A stretch of DNA of 64,000 bases from Sphagnum magellanicum (taxonomy: Eukaryota; Streptophyta; Sphagnopsida; Sphagnales; Sphagnaceae), in contig CM038908.1 in the NCBI GenBank assembly GCA_021904315.1, forward strand, positions 35,020,001 to 35,084,000. The letters are read 5' to 3'. Shown piece by piece: positions 13,131 through 23,818 of the stretch. The notes under the pieces are model-generated. The model made no database searches and was not told the origin of the DNA. It worked only from the letters and a program-made list of their open reading frames with translations. Numbering within the stretch: position 1 is the first letter of the stretch; each line of letters begins with the position of its first letter. The translations under genes were made by a program, and so were the position numbers.

Positions 13131-13200
13131 AACATTTGACGATGTATGAATGTTGTGGGTATTATGTAAAAATTCATCACAAAAATGAGCAAAATTACTT

Positions 13201-14541
13201 TCAACCTACGAAAGGCCAGATGTGTATGACAGAAGGGGTGCGACTATCAAACTTGTTGGTCTGCCAATTCAGTATGGTGGCCACAATGGATACAACTATT
13301 CCACCCATCATCAAACTCCCAAGCCATAACAAAACACCCCATGTTGAACATGTTGATAGAAGCGGATTTCTGTCTAAAGCTAGAAATAGTTGGGGGATAG
13401 CAGAAAAGAGAAAGAGGATGGGTCCGATTGTATACAACCAACTTTTTTTTTGAACAGATGCCGCCAATGACCCCCCCACCACGAACATCACCATGAACGA
13501 TACCACGAACGCCACCATGTACGATACCACCTTCGCCGCATTTCTACAAATTACGTCATCCTCATTTGACCATCGAGTAGACTCACATTTATCTAACAGT
13601 TCTTGTTCTTGTGTACGGTTCAAGTATATGACAAGAGGATTTTGACAAATCACTCCCACACTATGAACAACAGAACGAACAATGACCACTATGTTAAAAG
13701 AAACCCCTATGGCTTCTATAGGACTCACTGGCAAAAGATGATTGAGTCTGTAAACAGTAGATGTAACATATCCTACTGCTTGGACCAAAATTATAAATGT
13801 TGCTATACCACTCCTACCATCTAGAAACCGAAGTTGCTTATAATTAGGAAGGATACTAGTTCCCAATAAAGCCAATTTCCCTGCTTGATTTAATTCCATC
13901 AAGCGTGAATTTTCAGCCGTCTTATGCCCAAGGGTCAAAGCATCGGCCATATTATACTCGTTTACTGGACCGGTGGTTGTATCGATATGTGTAGATGGTA
14001 ACGTGGTTGAATCACTCATTCCTAGCACAATGTAAGTATTTGCTACTATTCTTGTACTCTTCAAGAAAGCTCGTGGTTGGTTGATCCCAAAGAATATAAG
14101 GATGTCGTCTATGACCCTCCTTAACTTATTAGACATAGACATGGTATCAGGTATTAGTTCAGGATTGGTTGAACTTCTAAGGATTCGGCGAAACCTCCAG
14201 GTGACGAACACCTGTTCTAAAATCAGACTAATTCCAGAGCCTAGAGGCACTGGTGCCATTAGAACGAAGATTACCAACCTGGCTCTCAAAGAATACCCCT
14301 GAGACGACAACGAGGTGACTACTTTAGACGCAGGCCATGCATCGGCCATCAAGCTGAAGAAGGCGAAAGCGGCACCCCACAGCGTCGTCGCGAGCGCTCG
14401 TGAACACAAGGATGACGAGGATGATGATGCAGACAGGGACGACGCCGATGGCTCGGGTGCTAACTGACGAGCAGCTACAAAAGTGGACAAACAAGTAGCC
14501 ACAATGACGCCTTGGATCAGCAGCAGCGCTTTCAAATCCAT
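13201..14541 (-). CDS. Multi-pass membrane protein (gene A), intact copy
   Basis: A 446-aa open frame starting at the ATG in AATAAAATGG (14541). An in-frame TTG 15 codons upstream is open too but less likely. Residues 5-23 form a hydrophobic signal or anchor, followed by a Ser-rich stretch (32-48). Further hydrophobic segments lie near 49-69, 87-113, 245-264, 275-299, 337-361, 368-389 and 400-425. A central soluble part (125-240) contains NKLRRVIDDIL and LNQAGKLALLG, then DGRSG before a membrane segment and LPVSPIEAIG after it. I recall similar proteins of unknown function in non-flowering plants, but cannot name the family. A truncated paralogue lies at 31392-32444 and a ruin at 571-2183. 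No introns are evident. Function is unknown; an endomembrane or plasma-membrane location is inferred. Confidence 0.7.
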   Translation of the reverse strand: MDLKALLLIQGVIVATCLSTFVAARQLAPEPSASSLSASSSSSSLCSRALATTLWGAAFAFFSLMADAWPASKVVTSLSSQGYSLRARLVIFVLMAPVPLGSGISLILEQVFVTWRFRRILRSSTNPELIPDTMSMSNKLRRVIDDILIFFGINQPRAFLKSTRIVANTYIVLGMSDSTTLPSTHIDTTTGPVNEYNMADALTLGHKTAENSRLMELNQAGKLALLGTSILPNYKQLRFLDGRSGIATFIILVQAVGYVTSTVYRLNHLLPVSPIEAIGVSFNIVVIVRSVVHSVGVICQNPLVIYLNRTQEQELLDKCESTRWSNEDDVICRNAAKVVSYMVAFVVSFMVMFVVGGSLAASVQKKSWLYTIGPILFLFSAIPQLFLALDRNPLLSTCSTWGVLLWLGSLMMGGIVVSIVATILNWQTNKFDSRTPSVIHIWPFVG

Positions 14542-14796
14542 TTTATTGGAGCTGATAACCCGGGGATTGCACGAACGGGAAGTCAACCTGATTTATAGTC
14601 ACTGATCATTCTTCTTGCGCACAAATCCACACCTCCGTTTCTTGTCTTAGTTGAAACAAGCACAAAGAGTGAGCGAGGACGTCCTTTCAGCAATGATCTG
14701 CAGGGAAAAGAAGAATTGAACGCCCAGCAATGAACCAGCCCAATTCAATGATCACGCTTTCTCTCTCAGGCAAATTTCTCTCTCACGCTTTCTCTC
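14542..14796 (-). promoter_or_regulatory. Gene A promoter and 5' leader, copy 2
   Basis: This region is nearly the same as 32445-32686 upstream of the other gene A copy. Conserved blocks include TGATTTATAGTCACTGATCA (TTTATA may serve as a TATA-like element), TTGAAACAAG, GAGTGAGCGAGGACGTCCT and GATCACGCTTTCTCTCTCAG. The match stops at about 14776. Here the gene C side of the divergent promoter is missing and repeat E follows instead. Confidence 0.5.
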
Positions 14797-15301
14797 ACGA
14801 GTTTTCATTGTGTTCCTGTCCCATAGCTAATCACAGTGGTTAGTTATGCACTAACCATTCACCTACCTAGTTGCCAACAAGTAGCTTACTTTCTCACTTG
14901 CTTAATAAGCACTTGCATTCCCTACCTACTTGCCAAGGTACTTGCCCACTTCATAGGTAGCTACCTAGGTGGTGAAGTCGGGAGTTATGGGGAAGGTTAC
15001 CAAGTTGGAACCATGGTAACTCAGTTGTAATTCATCCACAGCGCCACCATAAAGGGGTTTCCATAGGATGGGCGCAAGTGGGTTCTTGGTCAATTAATCC
15101 CACTTGGTGTTAAGTGAATGTCATCTGGGTGTCAGCTATGGCTTATAATGTGAGGCCAGTTCCTGCTGACTGTCCTGTCAAAACTTTGTACTACATATAG
15201 TTCATATAGGGGCCGGTTCCGACCTGTAGTGCAGGGCCTGTTGACGGTGCCACTAATGCTGCAAGGTGGGAACTGACCCATCTGGGTCAGGATTCTAGGT
15301 A
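14797..15301 (+). repeat. Repeat E, copy 1
   Basis: About 505 bases match 30358-30870 in inverted orientation, from ACGAGTTTTCATTG to GATTCTAGGTA. The internal sequence is rich in CTACCT/AGGTAG words. Both copies abut a gene A module. I see no terminal inverted repeats, coding frame or target duplication, so the class is unknown. Confidence 0.75.
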
Positions 15302-15634
15302 GTAGCCAGTTCACAATGACGTTTATGAGGAATAGTCAGTTTTTTGGAAGGCATTTGCTACAATTACTAAAAACAAAAGGGCACCAAAGAGTCGCTGAGT
15401 GGGTTAGGTGATAAAGAGGACAAAAAAGGTTGGATGGGAGAGGGTTTTGGCAGGACGTTAAACACCCCATATGATCTTTCCTGGTGTTAGTGCAGCGTCC
15501 AGAAGGTACTGCCGCCGGGTTTGACTGTCGGCCTACAAAACTTAACCAAATAAGAAATATAGTCACGGTTGATTGATAGGATGGGACTAGGGTACTGGTA
15601 CTTGCTAGCATGTGGTTTCTACAAATGCTGGGTT
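15302..15634. other. Unassigned spacer
   Basis: Unique-looking sequence between repeat E and the hAT transposon. The minus-strand open stretch at 15336-15611 shows no recognisable domain and I do not call it a gene. Confidence 0.5.
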
Positions 15635-15642
15635 AGAACCAG
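15635..15642. repeat. hAT target-site duplication, left
   Basis: The 8 bases AGAACCAG directly precede the transposon end. The matching right copy, AAAACCAG (19775-19782), differs at one base. An 8-bp duplication is the hallmark of hAT insertion. Confidence 0.8.
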
Positions 15643-15655
15643 CAGTGTTGTCCAA

Positions 15656-15785
15656 CGGCTAGCCATTAGCCGCAGCCGCCTGTAGCCGCCCGCAGCCACA
15701 AATCGGCTGCGGCTGTGGCCAGGATTTTGATCAGCGGGTGGCTGCAGGCGGCTGTGCGCCCTCAGCCGCCGGCTATGCCTATGGC
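15656..15785. repeat. hAT left subterminal repeats
   Basis: A GC-rich block with many copies of GCCGCAGCC, GGCTGCGGC and variants, contrasting with AT-rich flanks. In hAT elements such subterminal words bind the transposase; that role here is inferred. The right end (19580-19757) carries the inverse arrangement. Confidence 0.65.
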
Positions 15786-16061
15786 CAGTATATAAAGACT
15801 ACACCTTGTTTTGCAAAATGATTAAGAAAATTAATGGTGAAGATTGGGAGCCAAATCTACATGTTGATGGTAGCAGAGGAAGAACCTAGAAGCGAACATG
15901 CGAATAATGAGTTAGTGAGCACAAACGAACAACAGGATGAGCAAACACATACCTAGACATAACTTGACGTTGTGACAGACTACGTACGACACGAATAGGA
16001 CACTGCACAGTGCATACCCGCGCCAGGTCTCAATCTGAGTTTTGAGTTTGAGACATTGGAC

Positions 16062-18248
16062 ATGGAGTGCTTCGAGTCGCTTGATGACGCCAAGAAGAAG
16101 ATATTCGTTGATTTGAGCAACAAGAACCCACAATATCAAGTGATTCCTTTTACGTCTTCGACTAGGCCATCGGACAACAAACTATGGGAGCGCATGGGTC
16201 AGGTGGTCGTGAAGGCCATTGGGCAATGGGTGTGCTTCGATGTGCCAGTGGAGTTGGATGGCAAGGCAAGGACCAAGAGGATGTACGCAATCGCCTGCAT
16301 GAAGCCCACTTGGTTCACTATTTACGTATACAACTCTCGTGATGATACGTCGTCAATGAACGCCCATACCTGTTCCCGTGTGGCTGTTGCTGCTAGCTTT
16401 GGCAACCTACATGCTTGGGCGACCAAGAAAGGTGTGCCGACCAATCATGCCAAAGCCAGCATGACCAATTCTCTAGTCAACATGTGTGCGTATGACATTC
16501 GCCCATTTGCAGTGGTGGAAGGCCCGGGATTCCATGATGTCATCCAGACGGCCCTGGACATCGGCTTTGCAAGCAAAACACTGTTTCTTGTCGATGATTT
16601 GTTGCAGTCCCAACAGACAATCAAGCGCAGGACCATGGACCGTTCCGAAAAGGGCATCGTCAAGCTCCAGGGCATCGCACACAACCACTTTCAAAACAAT
16701 GGGCGTGCTTCATTTTCCACAGACATTTGGACGGACGATGCCACGCAGACGGCATACAGCGCTGACACCATGCACCTAATCGATGTCAATTTTATCATGC
16801 ACGCTCGCGTCGTGTCCTGTGATGAGTTCAGCGAAGGCACGAGTCACACTGCGGCAGCGATTCATCACGACTTCCTTAACAGTGTCTTCCCGTTCATAAC
16901 CTGGAAGGAGGAGAACGTGATGGTTCAAGCTGCGGACTGGCAGGTGGTAGTCAAGTCGGATGTGGCGGGAAACAATAGGGGTGTGGAAGGTATGTCGTCG
17001 CAGTTCGAGTTGGACCTATGCTATTGCCATCGCATTTCCATCGTCATCAATTATGTGCTACGGAAGCAGACGCGCCAAGTGGATGGTGTCAAGCAAGCTC
17101 CTGTCTACCTCTTTTACGACGAGTCCCCGTTTATGTATGACATGATTGATGCTTCGAAGGAGCTGGTCACGTACATGAAGCAGACGAAACTGAACAAGCA
17201 ACTGAAGAACAAGATGAAGCAGGACGTGGCGACGCGCTTTGACGGTCTCCTCATCATGCTTCAGTCTGTGTCCGCCGAGCTGGATGAATCCACCGAGCTG
17301 TTGAAAAAGAAGAAACAGGAAAACCGCGCTGAGAAGATCCTCGAGGAGCTGCTCGATGAACTTATTCGATTGCTGCACTACTTCAAACTGGCTAGCAAGT
17401 CCCTCGAGCCGTTCAATACACCAACTCTTCATTTCGTCGGCATGTGGCTGGCCAAACTGAAGGCACATCTTCAACCGCGAGATGAACCCGTCACCGTCAA
17501 TGGCGCCAACGGCAAGAAGATGACCATTCCAGCCAACAGTGAAAACATTGCACCCATCAAGGTGCGCCTTCTCAAGCAGCTTGAGGAGAAATTCTTTCTC
17601 AAGCCGCTCCACATCGCCGCTGCCTACTTGGATCCACTACAGAAGAACCGTCTGAAAGATTATGGCCTCACTCAAGAGCTGATCGACCAAGGCCTAGTTT
17701 ACCTCAAGGACATTATGCGCAAGGTCGGCCCACCTAAGCCACCAGCGGCGTCCATGTCTGGTGGTATGCAACAACGTCCACTAGTGGTCAAGAAGAACCT
17801 CGTCAAGAGGCTGCACACCGTCTTTGTCCACACTGGTCAGAGTCGAGACGATAGTGACGAGGAACCAGAGGACGATGCTGAGCCAGCCGAGGAGTCCTAG
17901 CTCGAAGCCCGCATTGATCAAGAGTTGGCAGAATATCGCATGTTCAAGGCCTCCAAGAATGACAAGGAGGTTCTGCTCCAGCCCGATACACGGAAAAGAG
18001 CCCGAGAAGATGGTGATATTAAACACGATGTCGGCCTATTGCCATGGTGGCGAGTAAAGTCGGACAAGTTTCCAATTCTCGCGCGCGCTGTACGTGCCAT
18101 TTTGTGCATCCCCACATCCAGTTCCATGTCGGAATGCACTTTCTCAAGTGCCGGCAATACTCGTAGCAACAAGCGCAACAGGTTGCATCCAAGCACCCTC
18201 AATGTTCTTCTCTTTCTCCATTCTAACCAGGACTTTGACCGTAAATAA
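16062..18248 (+). pseudogene. hAT transposase with a single in-frame TAG
   Basis: The reading frame is open from ATG 16062 to TAA 18248 (728 codons before the terminal stop) except for TAG at 17898-17900 (codon 613). The catalytic-type residues expected of hAT enzymes are visible: Asp in DIWTDD (about residue 221), Asp in KSDVAGNN (about 300) and Glu in SSSMSECTFSSAG (about 691). The last belongs to the C-terminal dimerisation region that ends LNVLLFLHSN. The TAG separates the Glu and the dimerisation region from the rest. It lies after an acidic linker (EEPEDDAEPAEES). It could be a recent mutation, a readthrough codon or part of an unrecognised intron. The N-terminal zinc-finger region is not clear. 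A TTG two codons upstream extends the frame trivially. Confidence 0.85.
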
Positions 18249-19574
18249 ACATGTTCAAGAGTAAGACGGCTACGGCTCAAACATTGTGTTAAGTTAACAC
18301 TTCGTGGCCAGCAGCCACTCCCTTCCCATCTTTGGGAAGCAGGTGGGCATCAGCGAAGCCAGTGCCTATTCCGCGAGCATGCAAATTCTTCTTCTTCTTC
18401 TTCGTTAGACCGGAAGTAATGTTTTGGCAACTTTCTTAGACAGATCAGGATGAATTAGCACACTGGATCATTGCTTCGTTCAGCTGGTAGTAGCTGCTTA
18501 TATAGTACTTCTGCTAGTTCGATTCAGTGACAGTAGTACAAGGCATATTAAGTGGATACTACAATTGGGTTTTAGCAACAGCAGCGCCAGCAGTAGTAGC
18601 TCATCTAGGAGTAGTAGTAGTAGGAGTAATTTCGGCAGCGGCGGTGGAGATGTTCAAACGCAGCCATGAATGAAACAAAGCAGTAGAGATAGAGCTCAGC
18701 AACGGCAGCAGCACAGCAAGAGAAAAGCGCGGAAGTTATCCTACACCAAGCAACGGCGTCCAGAAGAAGAACAAAATCGTTGCCATTCTGATGCTGCTGA
18801 TGATCTTGGGACATTCGCTCTCCGTAACACTACTACTGTTGATCCAGTAAGCAAGTATCAGTGATCAAAAACAGCTGCTGCTGATGATCTTGATGTGCAT
18901 CTGTCCAAGTGTGTTGATTCAAGAAGAAAGAAACAACAATCAAAGGCTGATGATGAGAATGCTCCAGTTTCCTCTTGTATTCATTCAAAACACAGAGCGA
19001 TTTACACAATTGAACTTGATGATAGTGGAAGGCCTAGCAAGGACTTCTTCATAAAACAATCTACTACTAGCAAATCAAATCTGAATCTATATGCCCACGA
19101 TGTGTGGGGCATCTGTACTGAGCCACCTGCAATCTCATGAGCAAGATTGAGCAAGAGGAAAGGAGCCATCAAATCCTGCAACATAGAACTTGCTAAATCT
19201 GATCATGATAATACTAGAATTTAGAAATTTTCTTTATCCGATGCTGGAGGAGAGCTCCTGAAGCCAGCAGAGGCTGGTGTATGCATTGGAAGCTTTGAGC
19301 TCAATGGAGCATTGGGTTGTTGAGGTTTTTTCTCCCAGCTCATCGTCTGAATTGGAGGAGCTGATGGTCCTTTATTCTGGTGCTGCTGATTCAAGGGATT
19401 GAGAACTGCATGCCTTGCAATGAAGCCTGATGATAAAGAGTTCAGATTATTATCCCTAGTGCTAAAAGATCTTGCTTCAGCTGCTGCCACTGCAGCGTTT
19501 AATTCGGTGTGTGGCTTCTTTCGTACCTGAACACAAAACTTCTGTTTGTTTCAATCTACGTTGATGATACACAC
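18249..19574. other. hAT internal region with extra open frames
   Basis: Begins with AGT/AGC-rich trinucleotide sequence (18560-18700). Plus-strand frames at about 18670-18864 and 18850-19140 encode Gln/Arg/Lys- and Ser-rich segments with no recognised domain. A minus-strand exon-like frame occupies 19221-19526. This region could hold an accessory gene of the transposon or captured host sequence. Confidence 0.4.
19221..19526 (-). CDS. Antisense exon-like frame inside the hAT element
   Basis: On the minus strand an acceptor-like TTTTGTGTTCAG precedes a 102-codon phase-0 frame starting VRKKPHTELNAAVAAAEARS and ending SPPASDKENF before a stop at 19221-19223. Composition (Ala, Ser, Pro, Gln, Asn) suggests a disordered C-terminal exon. 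No family is recognised and no upstream exon was found in the transposon. It may be a captured host gene fragment. Confidence 0.35.
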   Translation of the reverse strand, partial: VRKKPHTELNAAVAAAEARSFSTRDNNLNSLSSGFIARHAVLNPLNQQHQNKGPSAPPIQTMSWEKKPQQPNAPLSSKLPMHTPASAGFRSSPPASDKENF

Positions 19575-19579
19575 TAATA

Positions 19580-19757
19580 ACGGGCGGCTACCGTTGCGGC
19601 AACATGTGAATCGGGCGGCTGTGGCTGCGGCCGAGATTTCATCAGGACCAACAGCTACCGTTGCGGCTGCCATATTGGCATGTGAATCGAGCGGCTGTGG
19701 CTACGGCTGAGACTTCATCGAGACCAAAACGGCTCGGCTGCGGCTGGATGCTGCCGG
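19580..19757. repeat. hAT right subterminal repeats
   Basis: Copies of GGGCGGCT, GGCTGCGGC and a repeated phrase (CGGCTGTGGCT plus GAGA/GACTTCATC) recur about every 75 bases (19611 and 19690). Orientation is opposite to the left-end set, giving long-range inverted symmetry. Confidence 0.65.
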
Positions 19758-19774
19758 ATGCTTGAACAACATTG

Positions 19775-19782
19775 AAAACCAG
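19775..19782. repeat. hAT target-site duplication, right
   Basis: AAAACCAG directly follows the right inverted repeat and matches the left duplication at 7 of 8 bases. Confidence 0.8.
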
Positions 19783-19975
19783 TGTTGGGCGTTTCTCCAA
19801 AAATCCGAGTAAGAACCGGTGGTTTGGGTTTTGATTATACACACCCTACGCTGACCCTGATATCTCTTCAAATACCTGCACTTAAACCTTACCCTAGGAC
19901 CCGCATTATCTTGGATCTATGTTCAACCCCGGAACTGGATGACCTTTGGTTCCATAGGATTTCAATGACCTTGCA

Positions 19976-20465
19976 TTATGGCTAAACTAAAAATGTTCAA
20001 AATAATTATGGCAAAACCAACCATGGCTAAATTGACAATGGTTTTAAATTAATTATGGTTAAATTTATTTGGGTAAAATAATAATATGATTAAAATAAGT
20101 ATAATTAATTTAGTTATGTTTATAATAACCAAGGTGAAATTCATTATGGCAAAACTAACAATGGTCCAACTAATAATGGTTAAATTAATTATGTTAAACT
20201 AATATTAGTGGCTAAAGTTACTAAAACTAAACCAACTATTGTTAAATTGATCATGGTTAGATTAGTTATGGTTAGTTTTGATTTCAATTGATTTTTTCAT
20301 AAGTAGTTGAGCCATAATTAATTTCAATTTATTCAATTTAACCATAGTTAAATAAACCATATGAATATAATTAGTTTAACCATAAATGATTTGGTCATGG
20401 TTCATTTAGTTATGATTAGCTAACTTTTACATTTTTTAATTTTTTTTCTAATTAGTTAAACATAG
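19976..20465. repeat. Degenerate TTAATTATGGTTA repeat tract, copy 1
   Basis: Words such as AATTATGGTTAAAT and their reverse complements recur roughly every 20 bases without exact periodicity. A closely related tract occupies 37200-37560, directly inside a CACTA-like end. The near-palindromic unit (AACCATGGTT) can fold back on itself. Confidence 0.6.
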
Positions 20466-20869
20466 TCAAAATGTTATCTGTGATCCCAAGATACTCAACT
20501 AGTATTGGAATTTGTAATTGGCCTTTTTGATTAAGTCACTATCCATTTTGACGGAGCCTATTTAATTAACCCTATTGATTGAATATAATAGGTGGCCTTA
20601 TGACTAAGGCACTTGCCAATTTGATTAGATTGGGTGGTCTTATTGACTAGGCCACTAACCAATTTGACTAAGTGGTATTTTAAAATCCAATTTGACTAGA
20701 TGGCTAATTTGATTAATTATCAAATCGATCACTTTAGTCAAATTGATTAGTCAAAAAATACCCATTATCATTCAAGCCTTTGGTCACTGGTAAAAAATAC
20801 GTGTCCTCTAATAAAAAAAACCCATCTAATCAACTTGGTTAATTTGAAAAAATAGGAATTCTAGTAATG
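20466..20869. mobile_element. CACTA-like transposon end (degenerate)
   Basis: The segment ends at 20855-20869 with GGAATTCTAGTAATG, one base from the reverse complement of a CACTACTAGAATTCC end. Inside it, TTTGACTA/TTTGATTA words recur many times in both orientations (20520-20760), as subterminal repeats do in CACTA elements. No transposase is present and the opposite end was not found, so this would be a truncated or non-autonomous copy. Confidence 0.35.
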
Positions 20870-21089
20870 TAAGCTAGAAGATAGGTTTGTTGGTTTAGAA
20901 ATTGAATACTAAGCTAGTTTAACTAAGGTAAGTATTCATTTGGTGTCCTTAAAAAAATTACAAGAGACCTCATTTTTAATTGTTATGTGTGTGGATGAAT
21001 TTATTACTAAGTTTAAGGCCAAAGGGGCTAAGTTTTGGCCTACTTGTATTTCCTAAACAATTAATAAATTTTTGGACATCCTAACGGAT

Positions 21090-22480
21090 GACTTTCTTAA
21101 ACATTTATTTCTTTCTTGCCATGTGGACCATAGAATTGAGGTGGTGCTTGGGTCAGCACCACCTTTTAAGGCATCTTATTGACTTAATAAAAAAGAATTA
21201 TAAGAGCTCAAAGCTCAAATAAACGATTTAATGGAATGATGATACATTAAGTCGAGCAAGTCACCTTATGGATTGCTCGTCTTGTCTATGGATAAAAAGG
21301 ATGGGAAACTACACATGTGCATAGACTACCATGCCTTGAACAAAATCACCATTAAGAACAATTACCCCTTGCCTCGAATTGACGATCTCTTTGATCATCT
21401 AAATGGTTTTTTTTATTTTAGCTGAATTGACCTTAAGTTGAACTATTACCAAATCCACATGGAAGAGGTGGATGTGGAAAAGATGGCCATGAAGACAAGG
21501 TACAACTCTTATGAATTCTTGGTCCTGCCATTTGGGCTATGTAATGTTTTGCCCACTTTCACAACTTTGATGAATTAGATTTTCATGAGAAGTTAAATGA
21601 ATTTATAATCATCTATATAAATGCCATCTTGGTGTAATCCAAATCCACAAAGGAGCATGTAATGCATCTAGAATTTCTATTATGGAAACTAAAAAAAACA
21701 AAGTTATACGCCAATTGGGCGAAGAGCGAGTTCACAAGTCTAAAAATGGACTTTTTGGGACACATATTATCTCAGGATGGGGTGAAGCCCAACCCAAGGA
21801 AAATCAAATCAATTAGAAAATGGCAAAGCTTGGTTTCGACCAAAAGGGTTAAGTCATTTTTAGGATTAGTTAATTTTTACAAGAAGTTCATAAAAGACTT
21901 CTTTACACTAGTAAGACCACTCATTGACCTCTTGAAGAAAGAAGGTTCATTTGAGTGGAAAGGTGAACAATAAAGTGTGTTCGACCTTTTAAAGGGGAAA
22001 TTGTCATCAGAATTAGTGCTACGATTCTTAGATTCTGTGAAGTTTTTTGAGGCGCACATAAATATAAATGGCCTTACAATAAGTAAGGTCCTAATGTAAG
22101 AAGGACACATAATTGCCTTTGAAAGTAAAAAGTTAGCAAGAACCCAACTAAAAGGAATTATTTGTAGTAGTGAACTATTTGAAAACATGGCAACACTACT
22201 TGGGTTCTCATAAAACCAAGGTTTTTACAGATAACATATCCTTGAGATATTTTGAGACCCAACCAAGGGCCACAATGAAACAGTTGCAGTGACATGATAC
22301 TTTGGCCCTTATGGACATCGAGTTAATCCATAAGCCTAACAAAAACAATGTAATGCCAAATGCGTTAAATCGCAGAAAGGAATACCAAGGGGAGATGCCT
22401 TGAGAAAATACTCAAGTTCTCCGAGCCATGTTCATCAGAGAAAGAGATCTAGAAAGAAACATATGAGAAACATATGTGGA
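21090..22480 (+). pseudogene. Ty3/gypsy reverse transcriptase and RNase H remnant
   Basis: Recognisable pieces are [40 protein letters not shown] and YEFLVLPFGL, then KLYANWAKSEF, FLGHILSQDGVKPNP and KSFLGLVNFYKKFI. The catalytic YxDD box is degraded to YINA near 21613-21627. An RNase H tail with HKPNKNNVMPNALNRR ends near 22376. Multiple stops occur, so no functional enzyme can be made. Confidence 0.85.
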
Positions 22481-22499
22481 AAATTGTTTAATGCAAAAT

Positions 22500-23730
22500 T
22501 ATTTTAATGACTTGCATTAGAACAAGAAGGTGAAAAGGATCACCTTTCTAGACAGATTGCTATGATGGAAGTAATCACGAATCTATGTGTTAAAAGGAAA
22601 GTTACACACAAAAGTCATGTAAGAAGTGCACAAATCGCCCATGGCGAGACATTGTGGTGAGAAGACTACAAGGGATTTGTTTGGGAAGACTTTCTATTTG
22701 CCATAAATGAAAGAAGATGTATAGCACTATGTTCACATGTGTGCAAAGTGCCAAAGTACCAAGTCGGTACATAAGAAAAAATTCAAGTTGGATAGGCCTT
22801 TCCCAATCCCATTGAGTCCATTTGAAAGTGTTTTAATGCATTTTTTGACATGTCTCCCTAAATGGGAGGGAACAAATGCCATGTTTGTGGTGGTAAACAG
22901 GTCCTCAAAATTAACAAAATTTGCACCAATTCAAATAAACGCCATAATGGTGGGGACAACAAAATTATTTTTCAACATGTGGATCTAACATAATGGAATG
23001 CTAGAGGTCATAATGAATGACCTAGATGTGAAATTCACATCAAAATTTTGGACATTGTTAATGAAGAAGGTGGGTATAAAGTTAAAATTTAGCACCACCT
23101 TCCATCCGCAAACCGATGGCCAAACAAAATGGGTGAATAGGATATTGAATCAATATTTCCATAATTATATCGTTCACGATCATAAGGATTGGGGCGACCA
23201 TCTAGGTTTGGTAGAGTTTTGCTAGAATTCCACAAAACATTCAACCACAAAAATGAGTCCCTTTGAATTGGCCTTGGGAGTTGAAGCAAAATAACCCATG
23301 GATCTAATCATTCCTAAAACAAGAAGCACTTTGTTGTGAAGGCGGTAAGGAGGTTGAAAAAATGGCCAAAGAATGTGAAGAAAAGAAAGCATTGGCCATC
23401 AGGCTCTTCGAAAAGGCATAGGCGAGTTCTAAAAACCAAACTAACAAGTCGCAAAAACACATAAAATTTGAGGTGGGGGACCTATTGTGGTTAAACATAA
23501 AGGATTTTAATATTTTGGAAACTTTGGCAAATATGTTTATTCCAAAGTATGCAAACCCTTATAAAATCATTTGCAAACCCCACCTTGATGTGTATACTTT
23601 GCCGCTTCCAATGCGTTGGTGACCCACCCAACCTTCCATGTGTCCCAAATTGAAGCTAGTTCATGAAAACAAGAAAATGAAGAATCAGAAACAACCTTAT
23701 CACCAAGGATTTAACTTCATTGAACATAAT
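22500..23730 (+). pseudogene. Ty3/gypsy integrase remnant
   Basis: The zinc-binding end (CAKCQSTKS near 22740) is followed by the core. The first catalytic Asp position reads MHFLT (Asp to His). The second is kept in NDLDVKFTSKFW. The Glu position reads QTDGQTKWVNR (Glu to Lys). A C-terminal DLLWLNIK segment and LKLVHENKK end near 23690. Two of three catalytic residues are gone and several stops are present. Confidence 0.85.
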
Positions 23731-23818
23731 GTCGCAACCCTAGCCTTGGGCTTTTAACCAAGGCAAGGGCTTGCAAAGGTGCGGGCCAAAAGTGAAGCAC
23801 ATTTCATGCTCCTAGGAG

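Larger units (their letters stand above)
15643..19774 (+). mobile_element. Complete hAT-family DNA transposon (4132 bp)
   Basis: The left end begins CAGTGTTGTCCAA and the right end finishes TTGAACAACATTG; as inverted repeats they agree at 11 of 13 positions. 8-bp duplications (7 of 8 identical) flank the element. Just inside both ends are dense GGCTGCGGC-type words in inverted orientation. The interior carries a transposase (16062-18248) with a hAT dimerisation region, then about 1.3 kb with other open frames. Apart from one stop in the transposase, the element appears structurally whole, so the insertion is fairly young compared with the decayed elements around it. Confidence 0.88.

Noticed and set aside
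17058..17612. 184-codon minus-strand frame within the transposase
   Set aside because: It is an antisense shadow of the hAT coding sequence.
18835..18880. Tiny intron joining two hAT frames (GTAAGC donor at about 18849)
   Set aside because: The interval to the nearest acceptor is under 30 bases, too short for a plant intron.
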